From contig MJCC01000004.1 in NCBI GenBank assembly GCA_001766655.1, positions 1,307,842 through 1,371,841 of the forward strand: a stretch of 64,000 nt of DNA, in the 5' to 3' direction. The position numbers and the translations under genes were made by a program. The notes below the pieces were generated by a model. That model searched no databases and was not told the DNA's origin. It saw only the letters and a list, made by a program, of their open reading frames with translations. The stretch is from Phytomonas francai. Taxonomy: Eukaryota > Euglenozoa > Kinetoplastea > Trypanosomatida > Trypanosomatidae. Shown piece after piece: positions 52,401-61,602 of this stretch; positions within the stretch are counted from its first letter, which is position 1, and the number at the start of each line of letters is the position of its first letter.

Positions 52401-55400
52401 ACTCCTTCCTCATCCTCAGAGCATTATCCCACAGGCTTTGCCCACCCCACTGCGTATGCCGCCCGACGCTGAGGTTTCGCCCTTTATTAACCTCATCTAC
52501 ACCGCGACGGTGAAGGCGGGGTTGCTTTCGCCGTCCCTCATGAGAAATGAATTGAGTGAGGCCCGCCGATCCCTCGAGGCGGACCTTCTGCCCTATTTCA
52601 CCCCGCAGGTCGGCGATCTCGAGGAGAAGAGCTCCTGGGAACGGCAGCGGGCGGCTGGCCTTCTCCCGCTCTCGAGCGTGGAGCCGCGGAACAGCAGCAC
52701 GGGGTCGTTGGGGAAGCCCTCTGTCGGCCCGGCGGATACTGGGGCGTCGGCCGCGGATTCCTTTCATCCGGCGCCTTCCCCTACCGTCCATATCGACCCG
52801 TTCGCGGGTGCGCGAGTGGAGGGGGGGCGATCGAGCCGCGGGGAGCAGGGCGCGGGGGCCGCACGAGGCGACGAGGTACCTTCTTTTTTTTGCGAGATCT
52901 TGTCGAATCCCGCAGGGCATGGAGTTAAGGACGGTGACGTTTGTATCCAAAAGGTCACGCCGAAGATGGCGGGGTCGGTCGTCGCTGAGGACGAGGAAAG
53001 CGAACGGAAAGGGGAGTTTGTAGATGATGCTATTGATAGGGTGAGGGTACCACTCAGTGGGTATACGAAGGAGGAAGGGTCAATTCAAAAGAGGTTGGTC
53101 TTCTCAGAGCCCATTGTCAACGGAGGTGCGGTGGATAGCGAGACGGATGCAACTTCCGGCTTGCCGGAGCTGCATTTAGCCATAAAGTACAGTGAGTATC
53201 TGGATGCTTCGAAAGGGAGTTCTCCGAAAGAGAGTGGGGGGGATTTGCTATTGTTTTCTCAACGAAGTGTGATGCGGTGTTTTATTGTATCCTGTACCCA
53301 TCCACCAGGTCATTTGCTTTGTCGGGTTATGCATGTGCTCCAGCAGCAGAGCCCCGACGGTGAGGCGGCACGTCTGGCCATGGAGACGGATATTCTACAC
53401 TTTCTACAGGAGCCCTGCGGGGATTTCGACCCGAAAATGACTAAACGTTCCGAGGAGACTTCTTCACCCTTACTCATGAGCGACGTGGGTGCCCACAAAG
53501 GCGGGAAAAAAGATACAAAGAGACAGACGGAGGAGCAAGTGCACTGTATCGTACGAGATCTCGTCGAGCAGGGTATTATTCGCCTGGAGATCACAAGCTG
53601 CAAGCGTCGGATGGCTGTCCTCCAGAAGCTTGACAAGGTGCTCAGTGCGCCTACGCTGGCAGAGCAAGAGGCCTACTTTGTGGAGCTCATGAAATACCTA
53701 CGCGCGAGATCCCCACTTCTCCCTCCTTATGATATGGTGGCCTTGATTGCTTCCCTCGCCGCCTTCTCGTCTGAGCCCGCATGCGCGCTGATGGATTTAT
53801 ACGACGCCTCCCCAGTCGCCGCGGTGCATCAAAACCATCGCCCGTTGGATCGACGTCGATTGTTCGAACTCCTGCAGGGCCGTCGTGCTTCTCTTCCGAG
53901 CTCGGGGGAATACAGTGGGGGGGGTAGGATGACGGAGGGCGGAATGCTCGTTCGAAAGGAAAGGCAGGGTGTTTCCATTTGCGAGCCTAGCGGGGCCGCT
54001 GGGGTGGACGGAGACGGGTATTATTCTCTGGAGGACGTCGCCGCCCCGCATCACCACATCGTCCACCCCGACGACGCCAGCGGACGACGGGAGCGGGGCA
54101 ATGATTCGCGCAGTAAAAGCCAAAGCGCCGGTATCGCCACCGAGAGCGATGTGGTGCGCCATCACCGCGATGTTAGCTTTGAAAGCCTGCAGACAACGAA
54201 CAGTGGGAGCCGACGGGTAGAGGAGAGTATTTCCGCCGGCAGCCCTTTGGCCGTTTCTGCACTGAGGCTCGAGGGAGGGAGGGGGCTCGTAAGCCCTTGT
54301 GGATTTCCCAGAGGAAGCGGCGGAGGTGCAAGCTCAACGCGGAAAAGCGAGCGGGAAGGCAACACACCCACAGATAGGGAGTCGCCCGCTAACCCCTCTG
54401 GCGGGGGTGCTCCTCTTGCCCATGGCGATTTGCTCCTGCATTCTAGTCTTCCTCGATCTGGCGAATGTGATTTGGTGGGTTGCGCGAAGCAGGAGCCGGC
54501 GCTGAGCGAGGTTCCCCAAACGCAGTCGCCTCCCATGGGTGAATCCACTCCCACCCTCGACGGCGCAGGAGCGGGAGAGGTCTCCAAGGAGCCGGAGGAT
54601 TCTTCCGTGTATCCCTCGAGGCAGACTCAAGGCGATTATAGCCGAGTTGTTGGACATGAAAAGGCCTATGTGGTGAGCTGCGGGCATACGGAGGGGAGTG
54701 CGGTGTGCAGGGCGTGGCGTGTCCTGCACGCGGACGGGATGGGGCATGGGCAGCTGACGGCGCAGGCGCGCACGGCTCTCATCGAGGATTTTTTCGCGTT
54801 TCTTCAGCCGCCGGAGGGGGATACCCTCCACACGGTCTCCTCTGTCGACATCATCTTCGACGAGGGAAGCGGCACCACGGAGAGGTTGCGGCTGAAGGTA
54901 AAGACGAATGAGCGTCGTGCGGTTATTGCGGCGCGTCTGCAGGCGAGTGTTCTGCGGGGGGACCTTGCGGGTGCCAATGGTGGGGATGCCTTTTCTTTGA
55001 CCCCTCCGACGTCTCACGTCGTCGCCCACCAGATCGCACAGTTAAACCAGACTTATTTTCCAAGATTGCAATCTTTTCTCGAGGATAACCCGTTTTGCGA
55101 TACCTTGGTGCTTTTGCAGAGACTCTTCGAAGCCCCGTCATTACGGGAGACGAAGCGAAGACTGCTCCAAAGCTACAACGGGCTTGTGCCGTTGATTCAC
55201 TACCACCACGGCACTCTTTTGGTAGTCCTGAAGGGGTTTGGTATAAAGTCGATCGATGAGATCGAGGAGGAGCTAAACAACCTCCGGGCATTAAAATCCA
55301 CTGGGAGGAAGAATTCGAGCGTAGTGTCGCCGCCCTACAGCGTAGCATCAGGGCCATCCAGAGAATCTGCAAAACAGGAGATGGATCTGCACTCTGCCAT

Positions 55401-56574
55401 CGAGAAGTTGAATACAACAAGCAGCGATACCACTTCGGTTTCGACTGATTTCAAAGAGCAGGAGGCGATGGCGCCGGATAGAACGTTTTCAGCTAAGCCT
55501 CTTCGGGATTCGCTCCTCCAAGATGTGGTAGGGAATCACGGAGACGGCGAGGATAAAAAAGGGCCGAGTGGGGTGGGGGAGGACGGGGGGGTCTTCCTCG
55601 GCGCCCTGGACGCATCGGAGTCATGGCACCCCGCCGAGTCCCCGCGGCGGCCCTCGTCCTCGCCCTCCGTTTTCCCCGTCTCCTCTCCGCCGTCGTTTTG
55701 GGAGTGGCTGCGGGGTCCGGGGCGGGCCTTGGCGGCCTCGAAGCCCGAGAGCGCGGATCCGGACGAGGGCAGGGAGGGCGGCGGCGGGGGGCAGAATGCG
55801 TGGGAGGCGCTTCTGGAGGGAAAGCGGCGGCGGCTGATGCGGGTGGCCTACGGCGGCATGGCCCAGGGGCTGATCCCGCTCGACCCGGCCCGTCGGCAGC
55901 GCGTGCGGCTGCTCCGCGGGCGCTACCACCACCAGCGCGTCCTCCTCACGATCGAGTGGGAGATCTTCCTCATGCTCTACTTCGAGCGGGTCCGCTCGTT
56001 CGGGAGTACGAAGCGGGCGCTGATGCTCGTCCACCCACTCCTCTGCGGGTTCGCGTCGACGCTCGTCGAGGACGAGGCCGCCGCCGCCGCCGCGGATTTA
56101 TCATATCCGGGCGACCCCAAGCGAACGAAGCCGGGGTTGCTGCCCGGGAAACGGCTGATGATACGAATCATTCGCCCCTATACCCCGGATGAGGTCGGCA
56201 TCTCCCAGGAAATGTTGATGAGGCAGCTCAAAACCAACATGCAGCAGCTTATGGGGAATGGAAAGAAGAAGAAAAGCCTCCCCAGCGTCGGCGATCTCGA
56301 AGCGAGAAGCAACATGGGCGAGGTCGAAGGCAAAGAGGCGCTGGATCAGCTCGTGAACCATTTTCAGCTCTCGTTGTTGCTTGAAATCGATTCGGAGAGC
56401 CGACGCGACGCCGTCGCGGCGTTCAAGACGTTGTCGGATAGTGTCCGACGTGCTACGGAGGCGTTGCATAAATCGATGCTCGCGGCAAACCTCCCGGGAA
56501 GCCCTATGATTTGCAATTCTAACGCAAACGCGTCTCTGCAGAAGCCGCTCGCCAGGATGCCATCTGCTCCTTAA
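49465..56574 (+). CDS. Giant leucine-rich-repeat protein with two diverged copies of an unknown domain
   Basis: 2,369 residues from ATG 49,465, the first after the acceptor. The N-terminal 240 residues are Pro/Arg-rich and probably disordered. Leucine-rich repeats of the long RNase-inhibitor type run from about 250 to 800, with LRTLRLARMGLEDWHLAELL, LRVLDVSGNNLS, LEELHLASNPLRDHGVQML and LRELHLSRTGLTDAGVRGL. A Glu-rich run lies near 955. Two segments near 1,270 and 1,735 look like diverged copies: CFIVSCTHPPGHLLCRVMHVL with a following DILHFLQEP, and AYVVSCGHTEGSAVCRAWRVL with FFAFLQPPEGD. A conserved-looking basic helical region (RRQRVRLLRGRYHHQRV) lies near 2,145. No membrane segment is present. 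Such LRR giants are often cytoskeletal or flagellar scaffolds in trypanosomatids; the role here is unknown. Confidence 0.85.
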   Translation: MFTGNNNAYIEENGYENLVPALFTQEYTLPQRREHPRFKETNRAEWNALGNGKKKLCLQTYCRPSHTDTSVLFTPVIRYGKSTIRSSRWGDACGLDAHWAPPSPPRRLLFDHPRDNHLRNNKDSSKARFRCSSRNSHQTTFRTLRTTESSSSSMPPPQLPFETPHGIASVYAGSQTRTFAHPSPRAPEEKPAPAGQASAVAVVAPLRRTPPAPAIARREGGRSPPWKGHRSPHADAAPEALSTSSEMDWFGLQRSIQSRTHRAMLTALNFTNLTELPAGQWRWFCRDVVPELHALRTLRLARMGLEDWHLAELLRGCHAESSSAGVLSSPSSVIPSSGVPFCRALPRLRVLDVSGNNLSHHSATHLGEMLLWASDTLEELHLASNPLRDHGVQMLGMVLSKLCVEGVRAEPYLFPAKLVRDLNAASRQESRVRRERVSFYGTEGSEPSALRGSSTTPPRFNISVSDVDGAAIHRAGDAHQRATPPHRNGAVGPRRGPPEASCALLDVHIGLSLLNARDCGASARGLSDLLRGASHAHRLRVLMVGKDLPSLVVPFQGGVEGRGASDVSPLTNFGCLRSPCAFENLDLSGFPLSQVMSPPFECMDFFSRLFLACPRLRCLDVSASFNEALVPPKVLHSAIYEGVCQQSQQGPQEVDEEDGREGGFLVQMGLVAQTHVGDILSELLAKVAFDAAMRQRPFFSAFSHLRELHLSRTGLTDAGVRGLCVALRTAPQNGDHLFFQCLSVLTASGNLLTAVGCVQLLSVFLIESHIELTFLEIQGNMGVPTSDRQGLDSINKAVQKALDHRSRGKPCGAALALSAECFVQSNTASEDREDIPPLTIRYGPYGESAVAYCGRYDARSGWRTNYSSRSRSKNSHDQPTKGGGGSMPCEQIFRSQESVLSFTSSRDPQREGGILRIDAASGALGVKSDANQEHDTPLSSNDPQDTIRAGSRRSQKEEEEEDEEEEEGGMHANREQVGSLLPHPQSIIPQALPTPLRMPPDAEVSPFINLIYTATVKAGLLSPSLMRNELSEARRSLEADLLPYFTPQVGDLEEKSSWERQRAAGLLPLSSVEPRNSSTGSLGKPSVGPADTGASAADSFHPAPSPTVHIDPFAGARVEGGRSSRGEQGAGAARGDEVPSFFCEILSNPAGHGVKDGDVCIQKVTPKMAGSVVAEDEESERKGEFVDDAIDRVRVPLSGYTKEEGSIQKRLVFSEPIVNGGAVDSETDATSGLPELHLAIKYSEYLDASKGSSPKESGGDLLLFSQRSVMRCFIVSCTHPPGHLLCRVMHVLQQQSPDGEAARLAMETDILHFLQEPCGDFDPKMTKRSEETSSPLLMSDVGAHKGGKKDTKRQTEEQVHCIVRDLVEQGIIRLEITSCKRRMAVLQKLDKVLSAPTLAEQEAYFVELMKYLRARSPLLPPYDMVALIASLAAFSSEPACALMDLYDASPVAAVHQNHRPLDRRRLFELLQGRRASLPSSGEYSGGGRMTEGGMLVRKERQGVSICEPSGAAGVDGDGYYSLEDVAAPHHHIVHPDDASGRRERGNDSRSKSQSAGIATESDVVRHHRDVSFESLQTTNSGSRRVEESISAGSPLAVSALRLEGGRGLVSPCGFPRGSGGGASSTRKSEREGNTPTDRESPANPSGGGAPLAHGDLLLHSSLPRSGECDLVGCAKQEPALSEVPQTQSPPMGESTPTLDGAGAGEVSKEPEDSSVYPSRQTQGDYSRVVGHEKAYVVSCGHTEGSAVCRAWRVLHADGMGHGQLTAQARTALIEDFFAFLQPPEGDTLHTVSSVDIIFDEGSGTTERLRLKVKTNERRAVIAARLQASVLRGDLAGANGGDAFSLTPPTSHVVAHQIAQLNQTYFPRLQSFLEDNPFCDTLVLLQRLFEAPSLRETKRRLLQSYNGLVPLIHYHHGTLLVVLKGFGIKSIDEIEEELNNLRALKSTGRKNSSVVSPPYSVASGPSRESAKQEMDLHSAIEKLNTTSSDTTSVSTDFKEQEAMAPDRTFSAKPLRDSLLQDVVGNHGDGEDKKGPSGVGEDGGVFLGALDASESWHPAESPRRPSSSPSVFPVSSPPSFWEWLRGPGRALAASKPESADPDEGREGGGGGQNAWEALLEGKRRRLMRVAYGGMAQGLIPLDPARRQRVRLLRGRYHHQRVLLTIEWEIFLMLYFERVRSFGSTKRALMLVHPLLCGFASTLVEDEAAAAAADLSYPGDPKRTKPGLLPGKRLMIRIIRPYTPDEVGISQEMLMRQLKTNMQQLMGNGKKKKSLPSVGDLEARSNMGEVEGKEALDQLVNHFQLSLLLEIDSESRRDAVAAFKTLSDSVRRATEALHKSMLAANLPGSPMICNSNANASLQKPLARMPSAP

Positions 56575-57078
56575 CAAATCCAAACAAACGAAAGAGGGAA
56601 ACACACGGCGGGAGCGAAAGGATACGGTTATAAGGAAACATATCCAGCGATCGCCGAGGTAGAATTTTTGTTACCTTTTTTTAATTGTTGAAGATTTTCA
56701 TTTTTTTTTCCTTTTAAATATATGCTATACAGCTGGGTGATTTTTATTGTTACCCAACAATGTTTCCTTCAGTTCCTCCCCTCCCTCCCCCCCCCCCCTT
56801 TGTTTCTGGATGAGGGGGGTGTCCTTAAATTTGTATTTCTTTTTTTTTGTACTTACTACTTCCAAAATACATTCTTTGACTTGAGAACTTTTTGTATAGA
56901 CTGGAGAACCAGGAGTTGCAATGTGTGAAGTACGTGTGATATATTTGTGTGTGTGTGTGGAATAGAGAACATTTTCACTCGTTGGTTTTTTTTGGGAAAA
57001 AATATTCTTCTATCCCACTTCTAATATTATGATTATTATTATTTTAGATTGCCCCTTAATAAGAGGGAGGCCACGGCG
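56575..57078. other. AT-rich intergenic region
   Basis: 504 bp with a C9-10 run near 56,788, a GT repeat near 56,946 and T-rich tracts. AG at 57,046-57,047 is the likely acceptor; the first ATG after it is 57,079. Confidence 0.6.
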
Positions 57079-59184
57079 ATGTACAAGAAAGCGCTTAATG
57101 CGTTTTTCCTCAAGGTTCACCCTGACTTTTTCCACCATAACCGGGAGCAACAAATTGTTAATGAAAACGCGGTAGCACAGCTTAACGAATTGCTCAGCTG
57201 GGCGCGGGAGTTCAAGGCGGGGACCTTGCGTTCCCCGCCCGCAACGTCGATCACATTCACCTTTTACAGCCGATTGGATAGGCCTGAGGAGCCGATGGGA
57301 GCCGACGCCTCTCCACATGAGAGGGGTGGCATGAGCTCGCTCACGGATCGCCAACAATGGGGTTCATCGAAAACGGAGCCCTCCGGCGCGGCCGTTGTGA
57401 ACTCCACGTTTGACCTTCCAGAGGGCTTCGTCGCGAGTGAAGCGAACCGTGGGTTGGTTGAGCGCTCCGTGAACAAGTTCCTTCGCGACCTTCTCCGGCG
57501 TGCGGGGTGCATCGATTCGATCACGGAGTCGATCTCATCCGCGGAGGATGCGACTGCCGCGCGCATGGAGGCGAAGCCGCTCCGCCGGCGGCCGTTATCG
57601 GGCACCCGCGGCGAGAAGTCGAAGGCGCAGAAGCCGAGCTCGCTTCTCGACGAGACGGCGGCGATGATGTCGATGCGGTGGTCGCTCACGCCGACCCCGA
57701 CGATCGAGGAGCTGATGGACGGCGACCAGGTTCTCTTTTCGAAGGCGCTCTCGCCGCTGCAGTGCTCGGCGGCGCTGCACACGCTCCGGGGCTCCCTTGG
57801 CGAGATGCAGTACGACGTGTGGGAGTCGATGCCGCTGGTCGTCTCGGACCGCTTCGACGTCGGCGGCGACCTGACGGGCTGCCTGACGATCCCGTGGGAC
57901 TTCACGCCGGCGCAGTTCGTCAGCTTCCTCGGGCACAACGCGGCGCGGGTGGCGGCGTCCCGCGCGCGCGCCCTCGCCTTCGCGACGGAGACCGAGGACC
58001 TGATCGCGTCGCTCTGCAACGCGCTCGAGCTCGACGACGTGTTGATCTCCTGCGCGCACGCGTCGGCCCGGCACGCGCTGCGGCTGCTCGAGCGGAATAC
58101 GGCCCTGCTGCACCAGTACGGGGTGGTGGGGCTCACCCTCGAGCTCCAGGCCGACCGCTTCGCCACGCGGGCGAACGGGGTGCTCGTCGTCAGCGCCGCG
58201 ATGCGCGAGGTCGGGGAGCTGCGCGCGTGGCTCGACCGCGTGCACGCGAAGCTGCCCCTGCAGCGGCGGCTCTACGAGGTCTCGAAGCGGCTTCTGGAGA
58301 CGACGATGTGGCACCTCAAGGAGTTCCGAAATATGACCGAGCCCGGCGGGGTCGACGCCTTCCAGAGCAACGACTGTACCTACGCGCAGCGGCTGGAGTG
58401 GGCGAAGGAGCTCTTCTCCATCGGCGCCACCCTCGCGCAGTGGGATTGGAGTGACTTCACCTTCGTCCTGAGCCCTGTGCTGGATATTAACTGGGAAAGT
58501 CGCACCATTGCGCTGCCGTACAACTTTGACGGGAGCGCCTTTGTGAAGTACGTTGAGGAGATCCAACGTGACGCGAAGCAGAGAAAGCGGGCGGAATTGG
58601 TAAAGGAAAGTGCCGCCCAACGCGCTGCCGAGGAGGCGGCCCGCGAACGTGAACATAACAAAGAGCTTCAGATTGGGGAGCCAACGGATGCTGCAGCCCA
58701 CTCTGAGGATGCCGTGGATCTGAACAGCAACAGCAGCGACGGAAATCTCGCGCGCAGGTCTGCAGATGCCTTTAAGGATCCGTATTACCGAGCCAACCCA
58801 CACCTTAAAGAGTACTTGGCCTCCAGCGACGACCGTATTGACACGCTGAGCGTCGAGAGGCCTCTTTCACACGCCACGGTCTTTAACTCCGACGCCGAAG
58901 CGGATGAGCAGCTGCGCTGGGAGGGCTTTTACCAAAGCCCCTACGTAGATCAGGTTCCCACCGGTGATTTGGACGACATCTCCCATACGTTTATGGCGAC
59001 AAACCGCTGGCATCGCGATGCGGCCGCAAAGAAGTTGATTGAAGAGCTGCGAAACAGTTACGGGAGCAAAGGCAGACGTTTTGATTATCAAAAAATGGGG
59101 GATGTTATGGGAATCAACAACGTAAAGGTGCAGCCGAAAGGATTTCCAACCCTCACGCGCGGCTTAAGACCTGTTGAGGGTTGA
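57079..59184 (+). CDS. TCAIM-like protein with J-like DUF4460 and DUF4461 domains
   Basis: 701 residues if started at ATG 57,079; the frame is open upstream only to 57,025 and has no earlier ATG. The first 75 residues match DUF4460: YKKALNAFFLKVHPDFFH, a J-domain-like helix with HPD at 14-16, then NENAVAQLNELLSW. The middle carries a DUF4461-like core with PLVVSDRFDVGG and GCLTIPWDFTPAQFVSFLG near residue 270-295, long alpha-helical segments, and a second strand pair VLDINWESRTIALPYNFDG near 470. This domain pair is that of vertebrate TCAIM, a mitochondrial protein of unclear function. No clear mitochondrial presequence is visible here. The C-terminal 100 residues end with a basic segment. 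57,540-58,400 is extremely GC-rich compared with both ends of the same gene. Confidence 0.75.
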   Translation: MYKKALNAFFLKVHPDFFHHNREQQIVNENAVAQLNELLSWAREFKAGTLRSPPATSITFTFYSRLDRPEEPMGADASPHERGGMSSLTDRQQWGSSKTEPSGAAVVNSTFDLPEGFVASEANRGLVERSVNKFLRDLLRRAGCIDSITESISSAEDATAARMEAKPLRRRPLSGTRGEKSKAQKPSSLLDETAAMMSMRWSLTPTPTIEELMDGDQVLFSKALSPLQCSAALHTLRGSLGEMQYDVWESMPLVVSDRFDVGGDLTGCLTIPWDFTPAQFVSFLGHNAARVAASRARALAFATETEDLIASLCNALELDDVLISCAHASARHALRLLERNTALLHQYGVVGLTLELQADRFATRANGVLVVSAAMREVGELRAWLDRVHAKLPLQRRLYEVSKRLLETTMWHLKEFRNMTEPGGVDAFQSNDCTYAQRLEWAKELFSIGATLAQWDWSDFTFVLSPVLDINWESRTIALPYNFDGSAFVKYVEEIQRDAKQRKRAELVKESAAQRAAEEAAREREHNKELQIGEPTDAAAHSEDAVDLNSNSSDGNLARRSADAFKDPYYRANPHLKEYLASSDDRIDTLSVERPLSHATVFNSDAEADEQLRWEGFYQSPYVDQVPTGDLDDISHTFMATNRWHRDAAAKKLIEELRNSYGSKGRRFDYQKMGDVMGINNVKVQPKGFPTLTRGLRPVEG

Positions 59185-59674
59185 ATTGAGCGGACGCTAT
59201 CAGAGGAAATATTGTAGTGCTGGTGTGCACACGCGAAGGGGAAGGGGGGGGGGAGAAGAGGAAAGAGCAAAGGACCAACGTTGTTTATCCTGAATCACTC
59301 GCATCTTTGATTTGCTATACACAATGGTCTTTAAAGAACAGAAAAATGAACTCTTAATGTGGCCGTCGCTTCAAGTAGGAAGAACAAGATAGGGAGAGAT
59401 TCACGCTTTAAACTGCCACTTCTTGAGAACTACCGCACACATACTTTACAAATGAAACACTCATTGAATATAGATTTCATTATTTTGGCCTCATTTTTCT
59501 CCTTTCTTTATGTCGTGCAATGAAGGTTGACAGTGCACTGCATATGACCTTAACAAATTAGCTTTGGTTTTTATCAGAGGAAAAAACTAGGAACAAAAAA
59601 GAATAGTATAATATGTAAATAAAGAGAAAACCGACGTGACTGCGAGTATAAGGGGACATAAAATCTCTACACCA
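59185..59674. other. Intergenic region before the repeat pair
   Basis: 490 bp containing a G10 run near 59,244-59,253 and otherwise AT-rich sequence. No similarity to the spacer between the repeats was seen. No gene was found. Confidence 0.55.
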
Positions 59675-59896
59675 GGGTACTGCTGTCGCTTCGGTACGTG
59701 ATGAAACAACCATATTTTCGCTGCCACAGAGTTTTGTGATGATGCACACACATTTTAACTCCCCCTCTGCGGGGAGGGTTATTTTCTGATACGACTGTCT
59801 GCAGGAGGAGCAGGCGCCCGTCCTACCAACACACGCGACCGATCCCTGTCTTTGCCTTTGCTATTGTCTTTGTTTCGTGCGGGTTGGAGTGTTGCG

Positions 59897-60007
59897 CAGG
59901 GTGTGATGATCCCGCATGAGTATTCTTAGTGTACCTGCTGAGTGTTCCTTGTGGAGCGCCGTGACAACCCAACGTGCCTATCACCGAGGAGGTGTCTCTG
60001 AGCCCTG
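59897..60007 (+). ncRNA. Candidate C/D box snoRNA A (copy 1)
   Basis: Box C GTGATGA at 59,903-59,909 and box D CTGA at 59,998-60,001 are closed by a perfect 5-bp terminal stem, CAGGG at 59,897-59,901 with CCCTG at 60,003-60,007. A D'-like CTGA lies at 59,938-59,941 and a weak C'-like GTGACAA at 59,961-59,967. Stem and boxes are set apart by one base on each side. The RNA target is not known. Confidence 0.72.
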
Positions 60008-60163
60008 TCGCACCAATCCGCTCGCGCTTTCGCGGATTCGCTATATCAAATATGTTTGTGTGTGTGTGTGTGTGTGTGTGGTGCCGCCATCGTGTGGGCA
60101 CCCGAGGAAGGACGCTCCACTTCGCTCAACAAGCTCTTGTACTGTAACCCAGTCGTCGATGAG

Positions 60164-60272
60164 CTTTACGTTGATGAATCATGGAGCTAGATATCGTTTC
60201 GCCTGACCACTTGATGGCCTTGTTTGGATGTGTGTGGGCAGTTTTTAATACCGTGTGCCTGACTGAGTAGGG
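60164..60272 (+). ncRNA. Candidate C/D box snoRNA B (copy 1)
   Basis: Box C TTGATGA at 60,171-60,177 (U instead of purine at the first base), D' CTGA at 60,203-60,206, C' TTGATGG at 60,211-60,217, and box D CTGA at 60,263-60,266, with another CTGA just before it. Terminal stem CTTTAC with GTAGGG, 6 bp including two G-U pairs. Complete four-box architecture. Confidence 0.62.
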
Positions 60273-60345
60273 AGCGGCTGTGCTACACACGCGGGGTTGG
60301 ATGCTTTGTGATAGCAGGGTGGTGCACTATCGAGGTGGGATTGCA

Positions 60346-60444
60346 CAGCAGATGATGAGAGCACACCTTCTACGAGTGTACCTTTAATGAGCTTACTCGT
60401 GATGACTTGCAACGATTGTGTATATGTGAAAAGGTCTGATGCTG
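60346..60444 (+). ncRNA. Candidate C/D box snoRNA C (copy 1)
   Basis: Box C ATGATGA at 60,352-60,358 and box D CTGA at 60,436-60,439, closed by a perfect 5-bp stem CAGCA at 60,346-60,350 with TGCTG at 60,440-60,444. An internal C'-like GTGATGA lies at 60,399-60,405; no clear D' box. The guide stretch before box D is AT-rich. Confidence 0.65.
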
Positions 60445-60541
60445 CGTTGGTTTCCCTTAGTGGAATTGCTTCTGTGGAGTGACACCCGATAGTTCAGTCT
60501 GTGATACCCGAATAGTGCGGCCTCTTTTTGACGTTCGTGAA

Positions 60542-60647
60542 CTCGTTCTGCTGTGTGATGAGCATTTAGTAAATTTCGCTAATTCTGAATTATCGCGTTG
60601 ATGGACACATTACCACTTTGAACTGTCGTTTCTCTGACGCGGGCGAG
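60542..60647 (+). ncRNA. Candidate C/D box snoRNA D (copy 1)
   Basis: Box C GTGATGA at 60,555-60,561, D' CTGA at 60,585-60,588, C' TTGATGG at 60,598-60,604 and box D CTGA at 60,634-60,637: all four boxes in correct order and spacing. A 7-bp outer stem, CTCGTTC with GGGCGAG including two G-U pairs, flanks them but is separated from the boxes by short unpaired stretches. Confidence 0.65.
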
Positions 60648-61538
60648 CACGTTACCGTTGTTGTTACTGCCGGGTACCCTTTTCTCTGCGTGGTGTGGTC
60701 GGTTGCTAGCCGTGGTGGTGGGCTTGGTGGGCATGGGGCTGCCTGAGTGCGGAGAGGCGCTAGGGCTGTGGGAGGCTTATAGCGCGATTTTGCGCTGTTA
60801 GTTTTACCTGGTGCTCCTCATTTGGTGGGTGCGATAGCAACTCGTGTTACCGCTCTAACAAAGAAATTTGATGTTGGAGATGCGTGTCAAAGGGTTGCGA
60901 GATGAGGCGAAGACGTAGGCGCACGGAGGTCAGGACTCCCAACACTGCACCTTGTTGCTTGCGGAGGCGTGTGGGTTCGGGTTGATGGTTATTTGATGTG
61001 TGTATATTACGGCAGGAGCCTTACGTGTGATGCAAGGGTCGATGCTGCGTTCTTCCTGATGGGCTTATGCCATCTTGATAGACAAACCACTCTGACCTTG
61101 AATATATATCAACGAAGCCAAATAAACTGATGTGGGGCTCCAGCCGAGGACGATGGGTTGCGCTGTGCCACATTTTAAGCCTTGCTTTTCCGTTTGCCTG
61201 TTCGTTCGCTGACGAGCGGGGAGGGCTCTCTGGGGTTCAACGGCTATCGGTGTCGGGGACAGGTGTGGGGTTATGCATGGAAGACCCTCGATGCTGGGTT
61301 AGCAGTCGTCCTTGTTGACCTGACGAGAGACAACGGCGCTTGTTATTTGATTGGTGGGAGTGTGGCAATTTCCTACGCGCACAACCTTCTCTTGCATATT
61401 TTCTTACGACATCCCATACGTGCCCCACTCGGTTGCTTGACTGCCTCTTTTCTCTATTTTCCAATTTTGTCCCTTCTCTTGTATTCCTGCCCTAGCCGGA
61501 GAGGCGCATAGGTTTTAGGTAGTGGAAGCCCCTGTGGC

Positions 61539-61602
61539 TGTATATTGCGCTTTAAGGGATTTTTTGGTTATTGTCGTTGGGAGCGTGGGTAGCTGATGCT
61601 TG
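61539..61602 (+). pseudogene. Decayed copy of the 5' end of the TRAPPC2L-like gene
   Basis: This 64-bp spacer between the repeat copies aligns without gaps to the sequence after copy 2, from 63,467 on. It keeps runs such as TGTCGTTGG and CGTGGG, with roughly 55-60% identity. The ATG of the real gene (63,499) corresponds to TTG here, and the reading after it still resembles the gene's first residues (MSLETW against LSLGAW). It shows that the duplicated unit once included the gene start. Confidence 0.75.

Larger units (their letters stand above)
59675..61538 (+). repeat. snoRNA-cluster repeat, copy 1 (1,864 bp)
   Basis: Matches 61,603-63,466 at an offset of exactly 1,928 bp; the only difference I noticed is G at 60,907 against T at 62,835. 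No protein gene is credible: frames are short, many start at non-ATG codons, and a TG microsatellite lies at 60,057-60,080. It contains at least four candidate C/D snoRNAs, all on the + strand in the direction of the flanking genes, as expected for a snoRNA cluster processed from a polycistronic transcript. Further RNAs, including H/ACA types, may lie between them. Its last 160 bp are a long C/T-rich tract with AG, the splice-acceptor layout of the following gene. Confidence 0.9.

Noticed and set aside
57595..58803. 402-codon antisense open frame
   Set aside because: Same cause, opposite the GC-rich middle of the TCAIM-like gene. No domain and unlike the direction of all neighbours.
59736..59789. 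A further C/D pair: GTGATGA at 59,736 and CTGA at 59,786
   Set aside because: Boxes are good, but the span is short, there is no terminal stem next to them, and a strong internal hairpin occupies the middle. Kept only as a possibility.
61027..61095. Possible C/D pair with GTGATGC and two CTGA boxes
   Set aside because: Box C is imperfect and no terminal stem was found.
61182..61511. Open frames of 60-110 codons within the repeats (also at 63,110-63,439)
   Set aside because: Identical only because the repeat is identical. The 109-codon frame lacks an ATG start, others read through the TG microsatellite, and C/D RNA signals explain the region better.
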